Assembly (NCBI RefSeq): GCF_016403105.1
Contig: NZ_CP046155.1
Coordinates: 558,001-622,000, forward strand
Origin: Leptolyngbya sp. BL0902
GTDB taxonomy: Bacteria > Cyanobacteriota > Cyanobacteriia > Phormidesmidales > Phormidesmidaceae
Reading direction: 5' to 3'
Length of the DNA stretch: 64,000 nucleotides
Of the stretch, positions 10,294-19,400 are shown in pieces (positions within the stretch are counted from its first letter, which is position 1; every line of letters begins with the position of its first letter). A program made the position numbers and the translations under genes. The notes beneath the pieces are model-generated. The model had not been told where the DNA came from. It searched no databases and saw nothing but the letters and a program-made list of their open reading frames with translations.

Positions 10294-10310
10294 AGTAAGA
10301 CTTTCTTACT
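10294..10310. promoter_or_regulatory. perfect 7-bp inverted repeat abutting the radical SAM start codon
   Basis: AGTAAGA-CTT-TCTTACT ends one base before the GTG start at 10293 on the minus strand. In mRNA it would form a 7-bp stem over the place where a ribosome-binding site should be. It could equally be a dimeric protein site. The function is inference. Confidence 0.4.
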
Positions 10311-10374
10311 ATAGCGGGGTGCTCCCCTCCTTTGGCGACCCCGTTGTCATCTCTTTCGTTGCATCTTTCCTCGC

Positions 10375-10409
10375 AAAAAGCCCCTGTCGCGGTCTTGGCC
10401 ATGGCAGGG
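10375..10409 (-). terminator. probable rho-independent terminator of the STAS gene
   Basis: Read on the minus strand, CCCTG (10409-10405) pairs with CAGGG (10386-10382) across a 14-18 nt loop, followed by GCTTTTTGC. It lies about 60 bp past the STAS stop codon. The stem is short, so the call is tentative. Confidence 0.42.
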
Positions 10410-10466
10410 ACTGGGGACGAAACGGGAGACTAAAGAAAGGAATGGCGGTGGGCCACTGGCTGAATC

Positions 10467-10796
10467 CTAGGCCGCTAGCAGGGTGTCGTGGGAGGCATCT
10501 TCGAGCATTTCAAAGGCCCGATCCAGCTGGGTGAGTTCAAAAATGATGCGAATGGTGGGAGGCACCGAGCAAAGGCAAAAGCGCTTGCTGCGCTCACGGG
10601 CCTGCTTGAGGGCAGACACCAGGGAAATGAGACCAGCGCTGTCGAGGGATTCGACCCGGCTCATATCTACTACTAGCCCAGCGGATTTGTCGCACTGGAT
10701 CCGCTCCACCAAGCTGCGGTGAAAGTCGTGGGCGTTAGAGGCGTTGAGGGATCCGTGGGCTTGCACAACTGCCATGGTGTTCGTCATCGTTTGCAT
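10467..10796 (-). CDS. STAS-domain anti-sigma-factor-antagonist-like protein
   Basis: A single STAS domain of 109 residues. The conserved phosphoacceptor region is VESLDSAGLISLVSAL (Ser about residue 72), with the preceding strand GLVVDMSRV. Such proteins act in partner-switching with serine kinases and PP2C phosphatases, but no kinase or phosphatase gene is nearby, so partners are unknown. The ATG at 10796 has AGGAG about 10 bp upstream; an internal ATG at 10787 is an alternative. It has a possible terminator downstream and 660 bp of non-coding DNA upstream, consistent with a single-gene unit. Confidence 0.85.
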   Translation of the reverse strand: MQTMTNTMAVVQAHGSLNASNAHDFHRSLVERIQCDKSAGLVVDMSRVESLDSAGLISLVSALKQARERSKRFCLCSVPPTIRIIFELTQLDRAFEMLEDASHDTLLAA

Positions 10797-11456
10797 ACCC
10801 GATATACTCCTGGTTTCTCTTGCGTGGCTCTAAACAAAGGTGAAGATTGATGTCGCTATCTACGAAAGTTAGCGCTATGGCCTAAATACGCCAACACTTC
10901 ATCGCCCAATGGGCCATATCTTGACGTTTCGTTCATGGCTGACAGGGGCGATGTTCCCCGTATTTTCACTGAGCATAACGATATTTCTCCATGGCTTCTG
11001 TGACTTAAGTCACTCTATTCAATTTTCTTTACAGGGAATCACTATCTCCATAACGCGCCCTTTAGGGGCGACCTGACTTACTTATCCACAGCGCCACGGC
11101 ATGACTCCTGGATAAGTTCAGGTAATTAATCATACCTTTGCAAAAAGATGAAGAAATCTGCCGGAAGGTAGGGAATCCCAAGCCGGAAGCTCCGTAATTA
11201 CCGTAGGTATCCCCCGACGTTTACCAATGACATAAGGTTCCGCCATACCGCTTTACCGTTCTACGACAGTCACCCTCAGATCCCCCAGCCTCCCCTGGGC
11301 TAGGCTTGGGGGCTCAAGGGTGCCTGCTATTGTTCAACACGATCCCTGACCATTCTATAAAGTTTATAAAGCTTCACCTGAAATTTACAAAAAGGCTCAG
11401 ATCGTAAAACTACTGAGTTCAAATCCCTTGTGCCTCAGTCCCTCTGGCAGCGCCTC
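10797..11456. other. long intergenic region
   Basis: About 660 bp without a convincing ORF; lower GC than the surroundings, with several T/A-rich stretches near 10960-11040 and 11345-11400. A C-rich/G-rich hairpin (CCCCCAGCCT ... AGGCTTGGGGG, about 11282-11312, one bulge) lacks a T-tract. It should contain the STAS promoter. A small RNA cannot be excluded, but none is recognised. Confidence 0.35.
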
Positions 11457-11873
11457 TTAGGCAGGGGGAGGAGAGACCGCCCTTGTGCCCCACAGGCGGC
11501 GGATGAACTGGGACACGACAGCCCCTTGATCGCGACGAACAGCGCCAGCGGTGGGGGGAGAGATCGTCGTCAGCAGGGCTAGGAAGTCGGTATCGAGGGC
11601 CGGGGTAAACTGCGCTAGGGGCCAGATCAAATCTGGAACTGCTGGCGCGTCGTGCCCAGCCCCCTGTTCCCAGCCTAGGGCCGAAGCTGCTGCTAGGGGC
11701 AGGGTTTCCTTCGGGGTGGACAGCACCAGGGGCCTCACCCAGGCGAGTTGCCGATCCGTCAAAACCTCAATGACCTCGGTGTAAAGCCGACTTTGGTCGC
11801 AGGTTAGGTAGACAATTTGATGCGGCTGAAAGGGCTGATCTGGGGATGATTGGGAATGCTCGTTTTTGATCAT
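11457..11873 (-). CDS. conserved cyanobacterial hypothetical protein
   Basis: A cytoplasmic protein of about 138 residues with no signal peptide or membrane segment. A recognisable stretch is IVYLTCDQSRLYTEVIEVL followed by RQLAWVRPLVL, a pattern I associate with uncharacterised cyanobacterial proteins. The rest is Ala/Pro-rich, ending in a helix QGAVVSQFIRRLWG. The ATG at 11873 is chosen as the first codon before the conserved part; the frame is open to 11951 and the Shine-Dalgarno evidence is weak. No function can be assigned. Confidence 0.6.
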   Translation of the reverse strand: MIKNEHSQSSPDQPFQPHQIVYLTCDQSRLYTEVIEVLTDRQLAWVRPLVLSTPKETLPLAAASALGWEQGAGHDAPAVPDLIWPLAQFTPALDTDFLALLTTISPPTAGAVRRDQGAVVSQFIRRLWGTRAVSPPPA

Positions 11874-12246
11874 GGCGATTGGATACGGACATCCTGGAAC
11901 AAAGCTGCGAAGGGCGCGTGGAGCCGATACCTTGCTAAGGTTTGGGATCACCCTTAAGGGAATCCTTGTACCTTGAAACCTAGCCGATCAAGGTATTGCG
12001 GTCATAGATCGGGAAACCGTGGAACCAACAATGGGTGGAGGAGGGGGTGGGCAGAGCCGTAACTTGGCCGGGGGAAAGATGCCAAACCCAAGGTAACGTT
12101 TTATGATGATGGAGCATCGCCCAACATAGTCAAAGGGTTCACTGGCCTCAGTCTGCCACGGCAGGCTATAGGAGAGCGATGCTGGGCTAGATCCTATCGC
12201 CAGAACCCGCAGAGCAACGCTAGTCCTGGGAGCATGAGGTGTCGCT
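11874..12246. other. intergenic region between divergent genes
   Basis: About 370 bp between the minus-strand hypothetical gene and clpS, so it should hold promoters for both. GAGGT at 12236-12240 is the clpS ribosome-binding site. A small CTGCC-AC-GGCAG hairpin lies near 12150. Nothing else is recognised. Confidence 0.35.
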
Positions 12247-12534
12247 GTGTCGGTTGAAACGATTGAAAAGAAGTCAACCTCAACCATTCGTAAGCCCGCC
12301 CCCCGCTATCGGGTGCTGCTTCACAATGACGAGTTCAACTCCATGGAGTACGTGGTGGAGTCGTTGCTGAAGGTGGTGCCTAGCCTCACCATGCCCCAGG
12401 CTGTCGATATTATGATGCAGGCCCACACGGCGGGGGTGGCCTTGGTCATTACCTGCGCCCTCGAACACGCCGAATTTTACAGCGAGAGCCTACGGGGCCT
12501 CGGTTTGACCAGCACCATCGAGCCGGACGAATAG
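12247..12534 (+). CDS. clpS: ATP-dependent Clp protease adaptor ClpS
   Basis: A 95-residue ClpS adaptor, which delivers N-degron substrates to the ClpC chaperone. The core YRVLLHNDEFNSMEYVVESL contains the N-degron pocket motif (LHNDEFNSMEYV), followed by IMMQAHTAGVALVITCALEH, where the conserved helix that contacts the Clp N-domain lies. The start is GTG at 12247, supported by GAGGT six bp upstream. Cyanobacteria have ClpS1 and ClpS2; this looks like the more canonical ClpS1, but I am not certain. The stop is followed after five bp by the CPBP protease gene, so the pair is probably an operon. Confidence 0.9.
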   Translation: MSVETIEKKSTSTIRKPAPRYRVLLHNDEFNSMEYVVESLLKVVPSLTMPQAVDIMMQAHTAGVALVITCALEHAEFYSESLRGLGLTSTIEPDE

Positions 12535-12539
12535 GCCCG

Positions 12540-13424
12540 ATGAAAAACGGGAAATGGCTCCAGCGGTTGCCGTGGAAGGTGGCCCAGTGGCCCGCCTGGG
12601 CTAGGGTAATCACCTTTTTAGGCGTGGCGGTGGCTCTCTGGTTTCCGGTGGCTTGGCCGTTCTACCGCCTCTCTGGCCAAGGGCGGCTTCCCGGTGGTGA
12701 TCTGGTGCCCACGGCCATGCTGTACCTGGTATTTTTGGCCCTTCTGCCCCAGTGGCAGCGGCGGGTACATGGTTTGCGGCAACCCTGGCGATCTGTCGGC
12801 TTCACCGGAGTCTGGCGGCTGGGGCGGGGCTTTGGCATCGGCCTGGGGCTGGGGATTATCAGCATTGTGGCCCTGGGGGTAATTCAGTGGGGCGCAGGCT
12901 GGGCCACTCTCAACGCTGAGGCCATAGCAACAAATCCCTGGAGCAGCATTCTATTAGGCGCTGCCCTCACGGCCTTGGCGGTGGGCTGGGCCGAGGAAAT
13001 TCTCTTCCGGGGCTGGCTGCTGGGGGAATTAGAACGGGGGTTGTCTGCGAGGGTGGCGCTGATTGCCAATAGCCTGATCTTCGCGGTGGCCCACTTTATC
13101 AAGCCCCCAGCAGTGATGCTACAAATGCTGCCCCAGTTCTTCGGGCTTTTTTTGCTGGGCATGGTTCTGGTGTGGGCGCGGCGGGTGGCCTTGGTGCCCA
13201 TCCCCCGCGAGGATAGCCTGGGGCCAGCGGTGGGGTTGCACAGCGGCCTGGTGGGGATGTATTACGTGTTCAACGTCGGCCATTTGTTACAGCCTACGGG
13301 TCGTGTTCCAGCCTGGGTGACAGGTTTAGATGGCAACCCCCTGGCTGGACTCCTAGGCATTACCCTGCTAACGGCCCTGGGGCTGGGGTTTTGCCGCTGG
13401 GTTGCCCAGTCTCAGGCGACCTAG
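12540..13424 (+). CDS. CPBP (CAAX/Abi-type) intramembrane metalloprotease
   Basis: A 294-residue polytopic membrane protein with about seven to eight hydrophobic segments. The catalytic motifs of the CPBP family are in order: EEILFRGWLLGEL (EExxxR, about residue 152), FAVAHFI (FxxxH, about 180), and HSGLVGMYYVFN (HxxxN-like, about 239). Homologues include Rce1-type prenyl proteases and bacteriocin-immunity proteins; the substrate here is unknown. It follows clpS by five bp and precedes uraD by 48 bp, so it is likely transcribed with clpS. The arrangement suggests a loose link to proteolysis, though this is only context. Confidence 0.85.
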   Translation: MKNGKWLQRLPWKVAQWPAWARVITFLGVAVALWFPVAWPFYRLSGQGRLPGGDLVPTAMLYLVFLALLPQWQRRVHGLRQPWRSVGFTGVWRLGRGFGIGLGLGIISIVALGVIQWGAGWATLNAEAIATNPWSSILLGAALTALAVGWAEEILFRGWLLGELERGLSARVALIANSLIFAVAHFIKPPAVMLQMLPQFFGLFLLGMVLVWARRVALVPIPREDSLGPAVGLHSGLVGMYYVFNVGHLLQPTGRVPAWVTGLDGNPLAGLLGITLLTALGLGFCRWVAQSQAT

Positions 13425-13472
13425 CCGCGCTGATCTAGACCGCTTCTCCCCTCACCTCCTACCCATGACGCT

Positions 13473-13973
13473 ATGCCCTACCCCCTCGCCCAACTCAACC
13501 AAATGACCGAGGCCGAGTTTGTCCAAGCTATCGGCCCCACCTTTGAAGACACTCCCCAGATTGCCGCCCAGGTGTGGCCCCAGCGCCCCTTTGCCTCGGT
13601 GGCCGATTTACACAGCAGGATGGTGGCCCTCGTGCGGGCTATGGCTGAGGCCGATCAGTTGGCCCTCATCCAAGCTCACCCCGACCTAGGCACCCGTGTG
13701 GCCATGGCGGAGGCCTCGGTGGCCGAACAGAGTCAGGCAGGGCTGACCCAGCTTTCGGCGGCAGAATACGAGCAGTTTCAATCACTGAACCAGCGCTACA
13801 AGGAACGCTTCGGCTTTCCCTTCATCCTGGCGGTGGCAGGGCACACCAAGGCCTCGATTCTGGAAAACTTCACCCAGCGCCTCACCAACGACCTTGCTAC
13901 CGAAAAAGCCACGGCCCTCCGCCAGATCGAAACCATTGCTCACCTGCGCCTGTCGAGCTGGATCCAGGACTAG
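13473..13973 (+). CDS. uraD: OHCU decarboxylase (UraD)
   Basis: A 166-residue 2-oxo-4-hydroxy-4-carboxy-5-ureidoimidazoline decarboxylase, the step of urate breakdown that yields S-allantoin. The catalytic histidine is His69 in ALIQAHPDLG; the other conserved features are the GLTQLSAAEYEQFQ helix and RFGFPFILAVAGH. Length and motifs are typical. It is the third plus-strand gene after clpS and the CPBP gene. No other urate-pathway enzyme lies in the window, although cytosine deaminase at 20639 belongs to related nucleobase metabolism. Confidence 0.88.
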   Translation: MPYPLAQLNQMTEAEFVQAIGPTFEDTPQIAAQVWPQRPFASVADLHSRMVALVRAMAEADQLALIQAHPDLGTRVAMAEASVAEQSQAGLTQLSAAEYEQFQSLNQRYKERFGFPFILAVAGHTKASILENFTQRLTNDLATEKATALRQIETIAHLRLSSWIQD

Positions 13974-14035
13974 GCCCAGGCTGGGAGGGCGGTCGGCTAG
14001 GGCAGGCTGGTACTTGTCCTAGGGGCGCGGCGGGG

Positions 14036-15427
14036 TTAAGACAAGCCAATGAACCGCTTGAACAGTTGCACCTTGCCCTCGTAGGGCGGATAGCGCCAGT
14101 CTAAATCCATCCAGAAGGGCTTTTTCAGGACGCTTTTGAGGTGGGAGAAGGTGTTGAAGCTGTGGGGGCCGTGGTAGCTGCCGAGGCCGCTGCTGCCCAC
14201 GCCGCCAAAGGGCAAATCCCACACGGCCACCTGCAAAATCACGTCGTTGATGCAGAGGGATCCGGCGGTGGTGTGGTGCAGCACTTGGTCTTGGGTGGCT
14301 TTGTCCTTAGAGAAGAGGTAGAGAGCCAGGGGTTTGGGGCGCTGGTTGATGGCGGTGAGGGCTTCCTCTAGGGTGCGATAGGTGAGGATGGGCAGGATGG
14401 GGCCAAAGATCTCCTCCTGCATGATGGGGTCGTCCCAGGTGATGCCGTCGATGAGGGTGGGGGCAATGAAGCGATCCGGGCGGCTGTGGTCGCCTCCAAT
14501 CAGGATGTTGCCGCGATCCAGCAGGCTCACCAGGCGATCAAACTGCCGCTCGTTGACCACACGGGAGAAGTCGGGGCTGTGGGCCGGGTTGTCGCCATAG
14601 CAGGCTTGGATGCGCTGTTGGAGGGCTTCCACTAGGGCGGGCTTGATGCTTTCGTGGACGAGCAGGTAGTCGGGGGCGATGCAGGTTTGGCCCGCGTTCA
14701 AAAACTTGCCCCAGACAATGCGGCGGGCCGTCACCGCTAGATCAATGTCGGGGGTGACGATGCAAGGGCTTTTGCCGCCCAACTCTAGGGTGACGGGCGT
14801 GAGGTGCTGGGCTGCCGCCTGCATCACCACCTTACCAACGCGCTCGCCCCCGGTGAAGAACACATGGTCAAACCGCTCCGCCAGCAGCGCCTGGGCCGTT
14901 TCTACACCGCCTTCGATCAGGGCTACATGGGCGGGGTCAAAGATTTCAGCCACCAGCTTAGCGAGCACTTGGGAGGTGGCGGGGGCCAGTTCCGACGGCT
15001 TCAGAATGGCGCAGTTGCCCGCCGCAATCGCGCCCGCCAAGGGGGAAATCATGAGCTGGAAGGGATAGTTCCAGGGGCCGATAATCAGCGCCACCCCCAG
15101 GGGTTCTGGCTGGATCCAGGCTGACCCTGGTTTTTGGTTGAGGGGCAGCGACACCTTGCGAGGCCGCATCCAAGCCCGCAGGTGCTTAATGACGTAGTCG
15201 AGTTCGCTAATGGCCCCCACCTCAAAATAGCCCTCAAAGGCCGGACGCCCTAGGTCTGCCGTGGCTGCGGCCACAATTTTATCCTGGTAGCGCACAATGC
15301 CGTCCCGCAGTTTTTTGAGGTGGGCGAGCCGAAAGTCAGCCCCACGGGTGGCTCCGGTGGCAAAGAAGGTGCGCTGCCGTTGCAGCACATCGGCGATGGA
15401 GGAAGCGGCGGTTAGAGTCGTAGTCAT
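14036..15427 (-). CDS. aldehyde dehydrogenase (class 3 / fatty-aldehyde type)
   Basis: A 463-residue NAD(P)-dependent aldehyde dehydrogenase. Visible motifs are WNYPFQL (cofactor channel), FTGGERVGKVV, the catalytic Glu in VTLELGGKSPCIV, the catalytic Cys in NAGQTCIAPDY, and EEIFGPILP. The short length, lacking the N-terminal extension of class 1/2 enzymes, and the C-terminal SVLKKPFWMDLDWRYPPY match class 3-type enzymes and the cyanobacterial fatty-aldehyde dehydrogenase AldE. Oxidation of long-chain aldehydes is therefore likely, but the substrate is inferred. The gene converges on uraD with a 62-bp gap and no clear terminator. Confidence 0.87.
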   Translation of the reverse strand: MTTTLTAASSIADVLQRQRTFFATGATRGADFRLAHLKKLRDGIVRYQDKIVAAATADLGRPAFEGYFEVGAISELDYVIKHLRAWMRPRKVSLPLNQKPGSAWIQPEPLGVALIIGPWNYPFQLMISPLAGAIAAGNCAILKPSELAPATSQVLAKLVAEIFDPAHVALIEGGVETAQALLAERFDHVFFTGGERVGKVVMQAAAQHLTPVTLELGGKSPCIVTPDIDLAVTARRIVWGKFLNAGQTCIAPDYLLVHESIKPALVEALQQRIQACYGDNPAHSPDFSRVVNERQFDRLVSLLDRGNILIGGDHSRPDRFIAPTLIDGITWDDPIMQEEIFGPILPILTYRTLEEALTAINQRPKPLALYLFSKDKATQDQVLHHTTAGSLCINDVILQVAVWDLPFGGVGSSGLGSYHGPHSFNTFSHLKSVLKKPFWMDLDWRYPPYEGKVQLFKRFIGLS

Positions 15428-15589
15428 GGGGTATTTAAGCGCGAATGAGGAACCGAATCAGCCGTAGGACAGGGCAACCCTGGGAATATCTTTTGCTATC
15501 TTACAGAGGGTAAAGTTTTCTTGCAGAACCCACCGCCCTTGCCCAGTCATCTTGTTTCCCTTCCAGAGTTTGCCCCACTACAACAGCCC

Positions 15590-16117
15590 ATGCCCATGCC
15601 CTTTTTGCACCGTCTAAGCGCTCTTTTTCTAGCGCTGTGTCTTGTTTTGACCGCCGCTGTTCCCCCTGTTCTTGCCGCCCCCACCAGTCCTATGCCCCTA
15701 GCTGCTTTGCCGTTCTTGGGTTCGCTGTTTGCGGGTCAGCGCCCTAGTAATTTGGGCGTGAAAAATGGCCAGCTTGCCCCCTGCCCCAGTTCGCCCAACT
15801 GCGTGGTGAGCCAGGGCAACCCCGATGCCGACCACGCCATTGCCCCCATTGCCTACAGCGGCGATACGGCCAGCGCCCTGAGTCGGCTGGAAGCGGTGAT
15901 TACGGCCATGCCCCGCACCGCCATTATCGAAAAAAGCGACACCTACCTCTATGCCGAATTCACCAGTCGGCTGATGGGCTATGTGGACGATGTAGAGTTC
16001 TACGCCGACCCGGATGCTGCCGTGATTCATGTGCGGTCAGCCTCTCGCCTGGGCGAGTCGGACTTGGGAGTAAACCGCAAGCGCATCGAGGCTATTCGGG
16101 CGGCCCTGGCTGGATAG
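15590..16117 (+). CDS. DUF1499 family exported protein
   Basis: About 175 residues. An N-terminal hydrophobic signal (LFLALCLVLTAAVPPVLAA) ends in a plausible signal-peptidase site, so the protein is probably periplasmic or lumenal. The mature part is a DUF1499 domain: LAPCPSSPNCVVSQ near residue 65, the middle TYLYAEFTSRLMGYVDDVEF, and the terminal VRSASRLGESDLGVNRKRIE, all typical of the family. Function is unknown; plant and algal homologues are plastid-located. The frame is open upstream to a TTG at 15521, but the tandem ATGs at 15590 and 15596 sit right before the signal sequence and are preferred. Confidence 0.8.
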   Translation: MPMPFLHRLSALFLALCLVLTAAVPPVLAAPTSPMPLAALPFLGSLFAGQRPSNLGVKNGQLAPCPSSPNCVVSQGNPDADHAIAPIAYSGDTASALSRLEAVITAMPRTAIIEKSDTYLYAEFTSRLMGYVDDVEFYADPDAAVIHVRSASRLGESDLGVNRKRIEAIRAALAG

Positions 16118-16350
16118 CGATGGCCACCGTTGATTAAAATAGTGGGGCATTCCCTAGGCGGAAATTGGCTCAGACTTCCACGCCATCCCTAACCGCGACC
16201 TGCCAAGGTGGGGCACTCTTAGGGGGAGGCGACAGGGCGCACTACAGCTTCCATGACGTTCCGTGGAACAATCCTAAGAAACGTTAAGGGTTGTCGCAGG
16301 ATCTGACAAACTGGGCTGAACTTTTGGGAAGAATGAGCTTGGTTGAGTCG
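16118..16350. other. intergenic region upstream of the GGDEF-EAL gene
   Basis: About 230 bp without a gene. A TCTGACA at 16302-16308 matches the core of the 13-bp tandem repeat that follows. Otherwise nothing recognisable. Confidence 0.3.
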
Positions 16351-16376
16351 TGGTTGTCTGACATGGTTGTCTGACA
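16351..16376. repeat. perfect 13-bp tandem repeat upstream of the c-di-GMP gene
   Basis: TGGTTGTCTGACA occurs twice head-to-tail (16351-16363, 16364-16376), with a further TGG after it, ending 31 bp before the start codon at 16408. The period of 13 bp and the extra TCTGACA at 16302 suggest an iterated regulator site, or a simple slippage duplication. Regulation is inference. Confidence 0.55.
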
Positions 16377-16407
16377 TGGCTGTTTTGCCCAACATAAGTG
16401 AACCGTA

Positions 16408-19400
16408 ATGGCCGATGCTCAGTACGGGAAGGATGAGATCAGGCTATCTACCTGGGCCAAGATCGGGGCTCCAGGCGAGGTGGGGTTTGGGCTAGAACCG
16501 CTCGGCAAAGAAGCGGAAACGGACGCCGCAAAGGAGGAGGATCTCCTCCTGAACTTTCTGTTTGATCAAAGTCTCGACGGCTTCTTCTTAATGCGGATGG
16601 AACGGCCCGTGGTGTGGCCCGCCATGGACGACCCCGACGAAATGCTAGAGCAGATTTGGACGCACCTGCGGATGACAAGGGTCAACCAGGCCTTTTGCGA
16701 CCAGTATCTTGCCCAGCCGGAGGACTTAATCGGCAGGGCTTGGGCTGATTTCTTTGCCCACGATCCTGCGGGCGGACACGCCACCCTTCAACAACTGTTG
16801 GACAGTGGCCGCGCCCATCTAGAAACCGAGGAACAACGTCAGGATGGGTCGGCGCTGGTGGTAGAAAGTGATGTAATCTGCCTCTACGATGACCAGGGCC
16901 GGGTGGTGGGCTGCTGTGGGGTGCAGCGAGATATTACGGAACTACGGCAGGCCATAGAATTTTTGCAGGTTTCAGAACATCGCCTACAAACCCAAGAAAA
17001 CCATCTGCGAACCGCCCTCGAAGCAGCCCACATGGGCACTTGGGAATGGCATTTTTCGAGCGGCCAGGTCATCTGGTCGGAGAGCCTGGAGAAACTAATG
17101 GGGCTGGCTCTGGGCAGCTTTGATGGGCACATTGACAGCGTCCGGGAGATGATCCACCCAGAGGATCGGGATCGGGTGGCCCAGGCGATTCAGCAGGCCA
17201 TTGCCAAACAGGCGGAGTACACCATTGAGTTTCGCTTTCTGCGGGCCGATGGTACCGTGCGGTGGGCCTTGGGCCAGGGCACCGTAGAGTACGATAACCA
17301 GGGCCAACCCTTGGTGATGCGCGGCGTGGATGTCGATATTACCGACCGCAAGGAGGCCGAGGAGCGGCTGCGGGAAAGCGAGCTGCGGTTTCGCAATATC
17401 TCCAGCAACCTGCCCGGTGCGATCTTTCGCTACGTACTCCACACCGACGGCAGCGACTCAATCACCTACATGAACCAAGGCTGCGTCGAGGTTTGGGAGG
17501 TGGAGGCAGATCAGATCCTGGAGAATGCCCAAGCCCTGTGGGCCGCAGTGCACCCGGAGGATCGGCTGGCCATGTGGGAGTCGGTGCAGGTCTCAGCCCG
17601 CGACCTGACGACCTGGGTCTACGACTGGCGGATTCATACCCCATCCGGACGGCAGAAGTGGATCCATGGTATCGGTCGGCCCGAACGTCTAGATAACGGT
17701 GACACCGCCTGGGACACGATTATTTTTGACTATAGTGATCGCAAACAGGCCGAACTAGCCCTAGCTGCGACGACCGCCCAGCTAGAATCCTTCATTGCTA
17801 ACACTCCCGCCCTCGTCACCTTCATTGATGGCCATGGCACCTATCTCAGTGTGAACCAGGCCGTGGCGGATCAATTTCATCTCCAGGCCCAGGACATGAT
17901 GGGCCTGCCCCTAGATCGGTTCATGCCGCCGGAGGTATTGCCACTGTTCATGGCTCGCATTCAGCAGGTGATCACCAGCCAAGCGTCCATCACGGTGGAG
18001 GATCGGTTAGCGCTGCCCACCGGGGAGAAGGTGTTTAGCACCGTGCTGTTCCCCATTATGACCAAGGAAGGCGATGGAACGGGGGCGATTGGAACCATTG
18101 CCACCGACATTACCCCCCTGGTCGAAGCCCAGCAGGCCAGCCATCGGCAGGCTCAGGAAGAGCATTTGCTGCGTACCCTCACCCAACACATCCACCAGTC
18201 CCTAGAGGTCGGCGAGATTTTGCAGACCATCGTGGACGATATTCGCCAGTTTCTCCAAACGGATCGGGTGATGGTTTACCAGATTAACCCCGACGGCAGC
18301 GGCACTGGATTGGTGGAATCCGTGGAGCCACCCTGGGCTTCGGCGCTGGAGATCGCCCTACCGCCAACCTGGCTGGACGCCACCCTGGTGCAGGAGGCTG
18401 ATCCCCTGCTGAGCCAAGGCCCCAACTCTGATCCCCCCCCACCTTCCTTAGGGGCCGACCAGCGGCGCTGGTTCGATCAGGTTGAGGCGACATCTCACCT
18501 GAGTATTCCCATCCGCTACAGCGACAAGCTCTGGGGCTTCATCCACGTCCACCACTGCCGCGCCCCGCGCCCGTGGCAGGCCCAAGAGGTTGATCTGGTG
18601 CAACAACTGGCCGATCAGTTGGCCATTGCCCTCTACCAGGGCGAACTGCTGGCGAAAACAACCCTCCTGGCTGAGCAGGAAAAGCTGCTCAACACCATTG
18701 TCACCGCCATTAGCGACAGCCTGGAATTAGAAGATCTGCTTCAGCGGGCGGCGGATCAGATGCTTCAAGTATTCAAGGCCAGCCGCAGCCTGGTGATTCT
18801 CTGTCAGGCCACCGATGAGGTGCTGATCCATACCACCACGGCGGCGGCCCCCGGCTTTGCAGACCTCAAAGGGGTTGGCATTCCTGTGGTGGACAACCCC
18901 CACGCCCAGCTTATCCTCAGCCAAGACGATCCGGTGGCCGTAGATGATGTGACCCAGGATCCTCGGCTGGCTACTGCCGCTATGCAGGCAAGGGTTCAGA
19001 GTAGGGATATTGGGGCGATACTAGCGGTATCCATTCGCTACCGGGGTGAGGTGAGGGGGATTTTGAGCCTGCACCAAGGCCCCTATGCCCAGCCCCGCCA
19101 TTGGACGCCGGAGGAACAAGACCTCCTCAAACGGGTGGCGGATCATCTGGCCATTGCCATCCAGCAGGCGGAACTCTATCAGCAGGCCCAAACCGAACTA
19201 GCCGCCCGCAAACGCCTAGAAGCCAAGTTGCGCTATGAGGCTCTCCATGACAAGCTAACGGCCCTGCCCAACCGAGTGCTGTTTTTAGAGCGGCTCTCCC
19301 AGGCCATGGACGATCTGCACCAAGCGGCCCCCGCCCCGCCCGCCTGCGTGCTGCCCTACGAATCTAACTTGGCCGAACTGCGGGTTCCCAGGGGCCACCA

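Noticed and set aside
11415-11435. GTTCAAATC resembling a tRNA T-loop
   Set aside because: The flanking bases do not pair into a T-stem, and no anticodon or acceptor stem can be built upstream.
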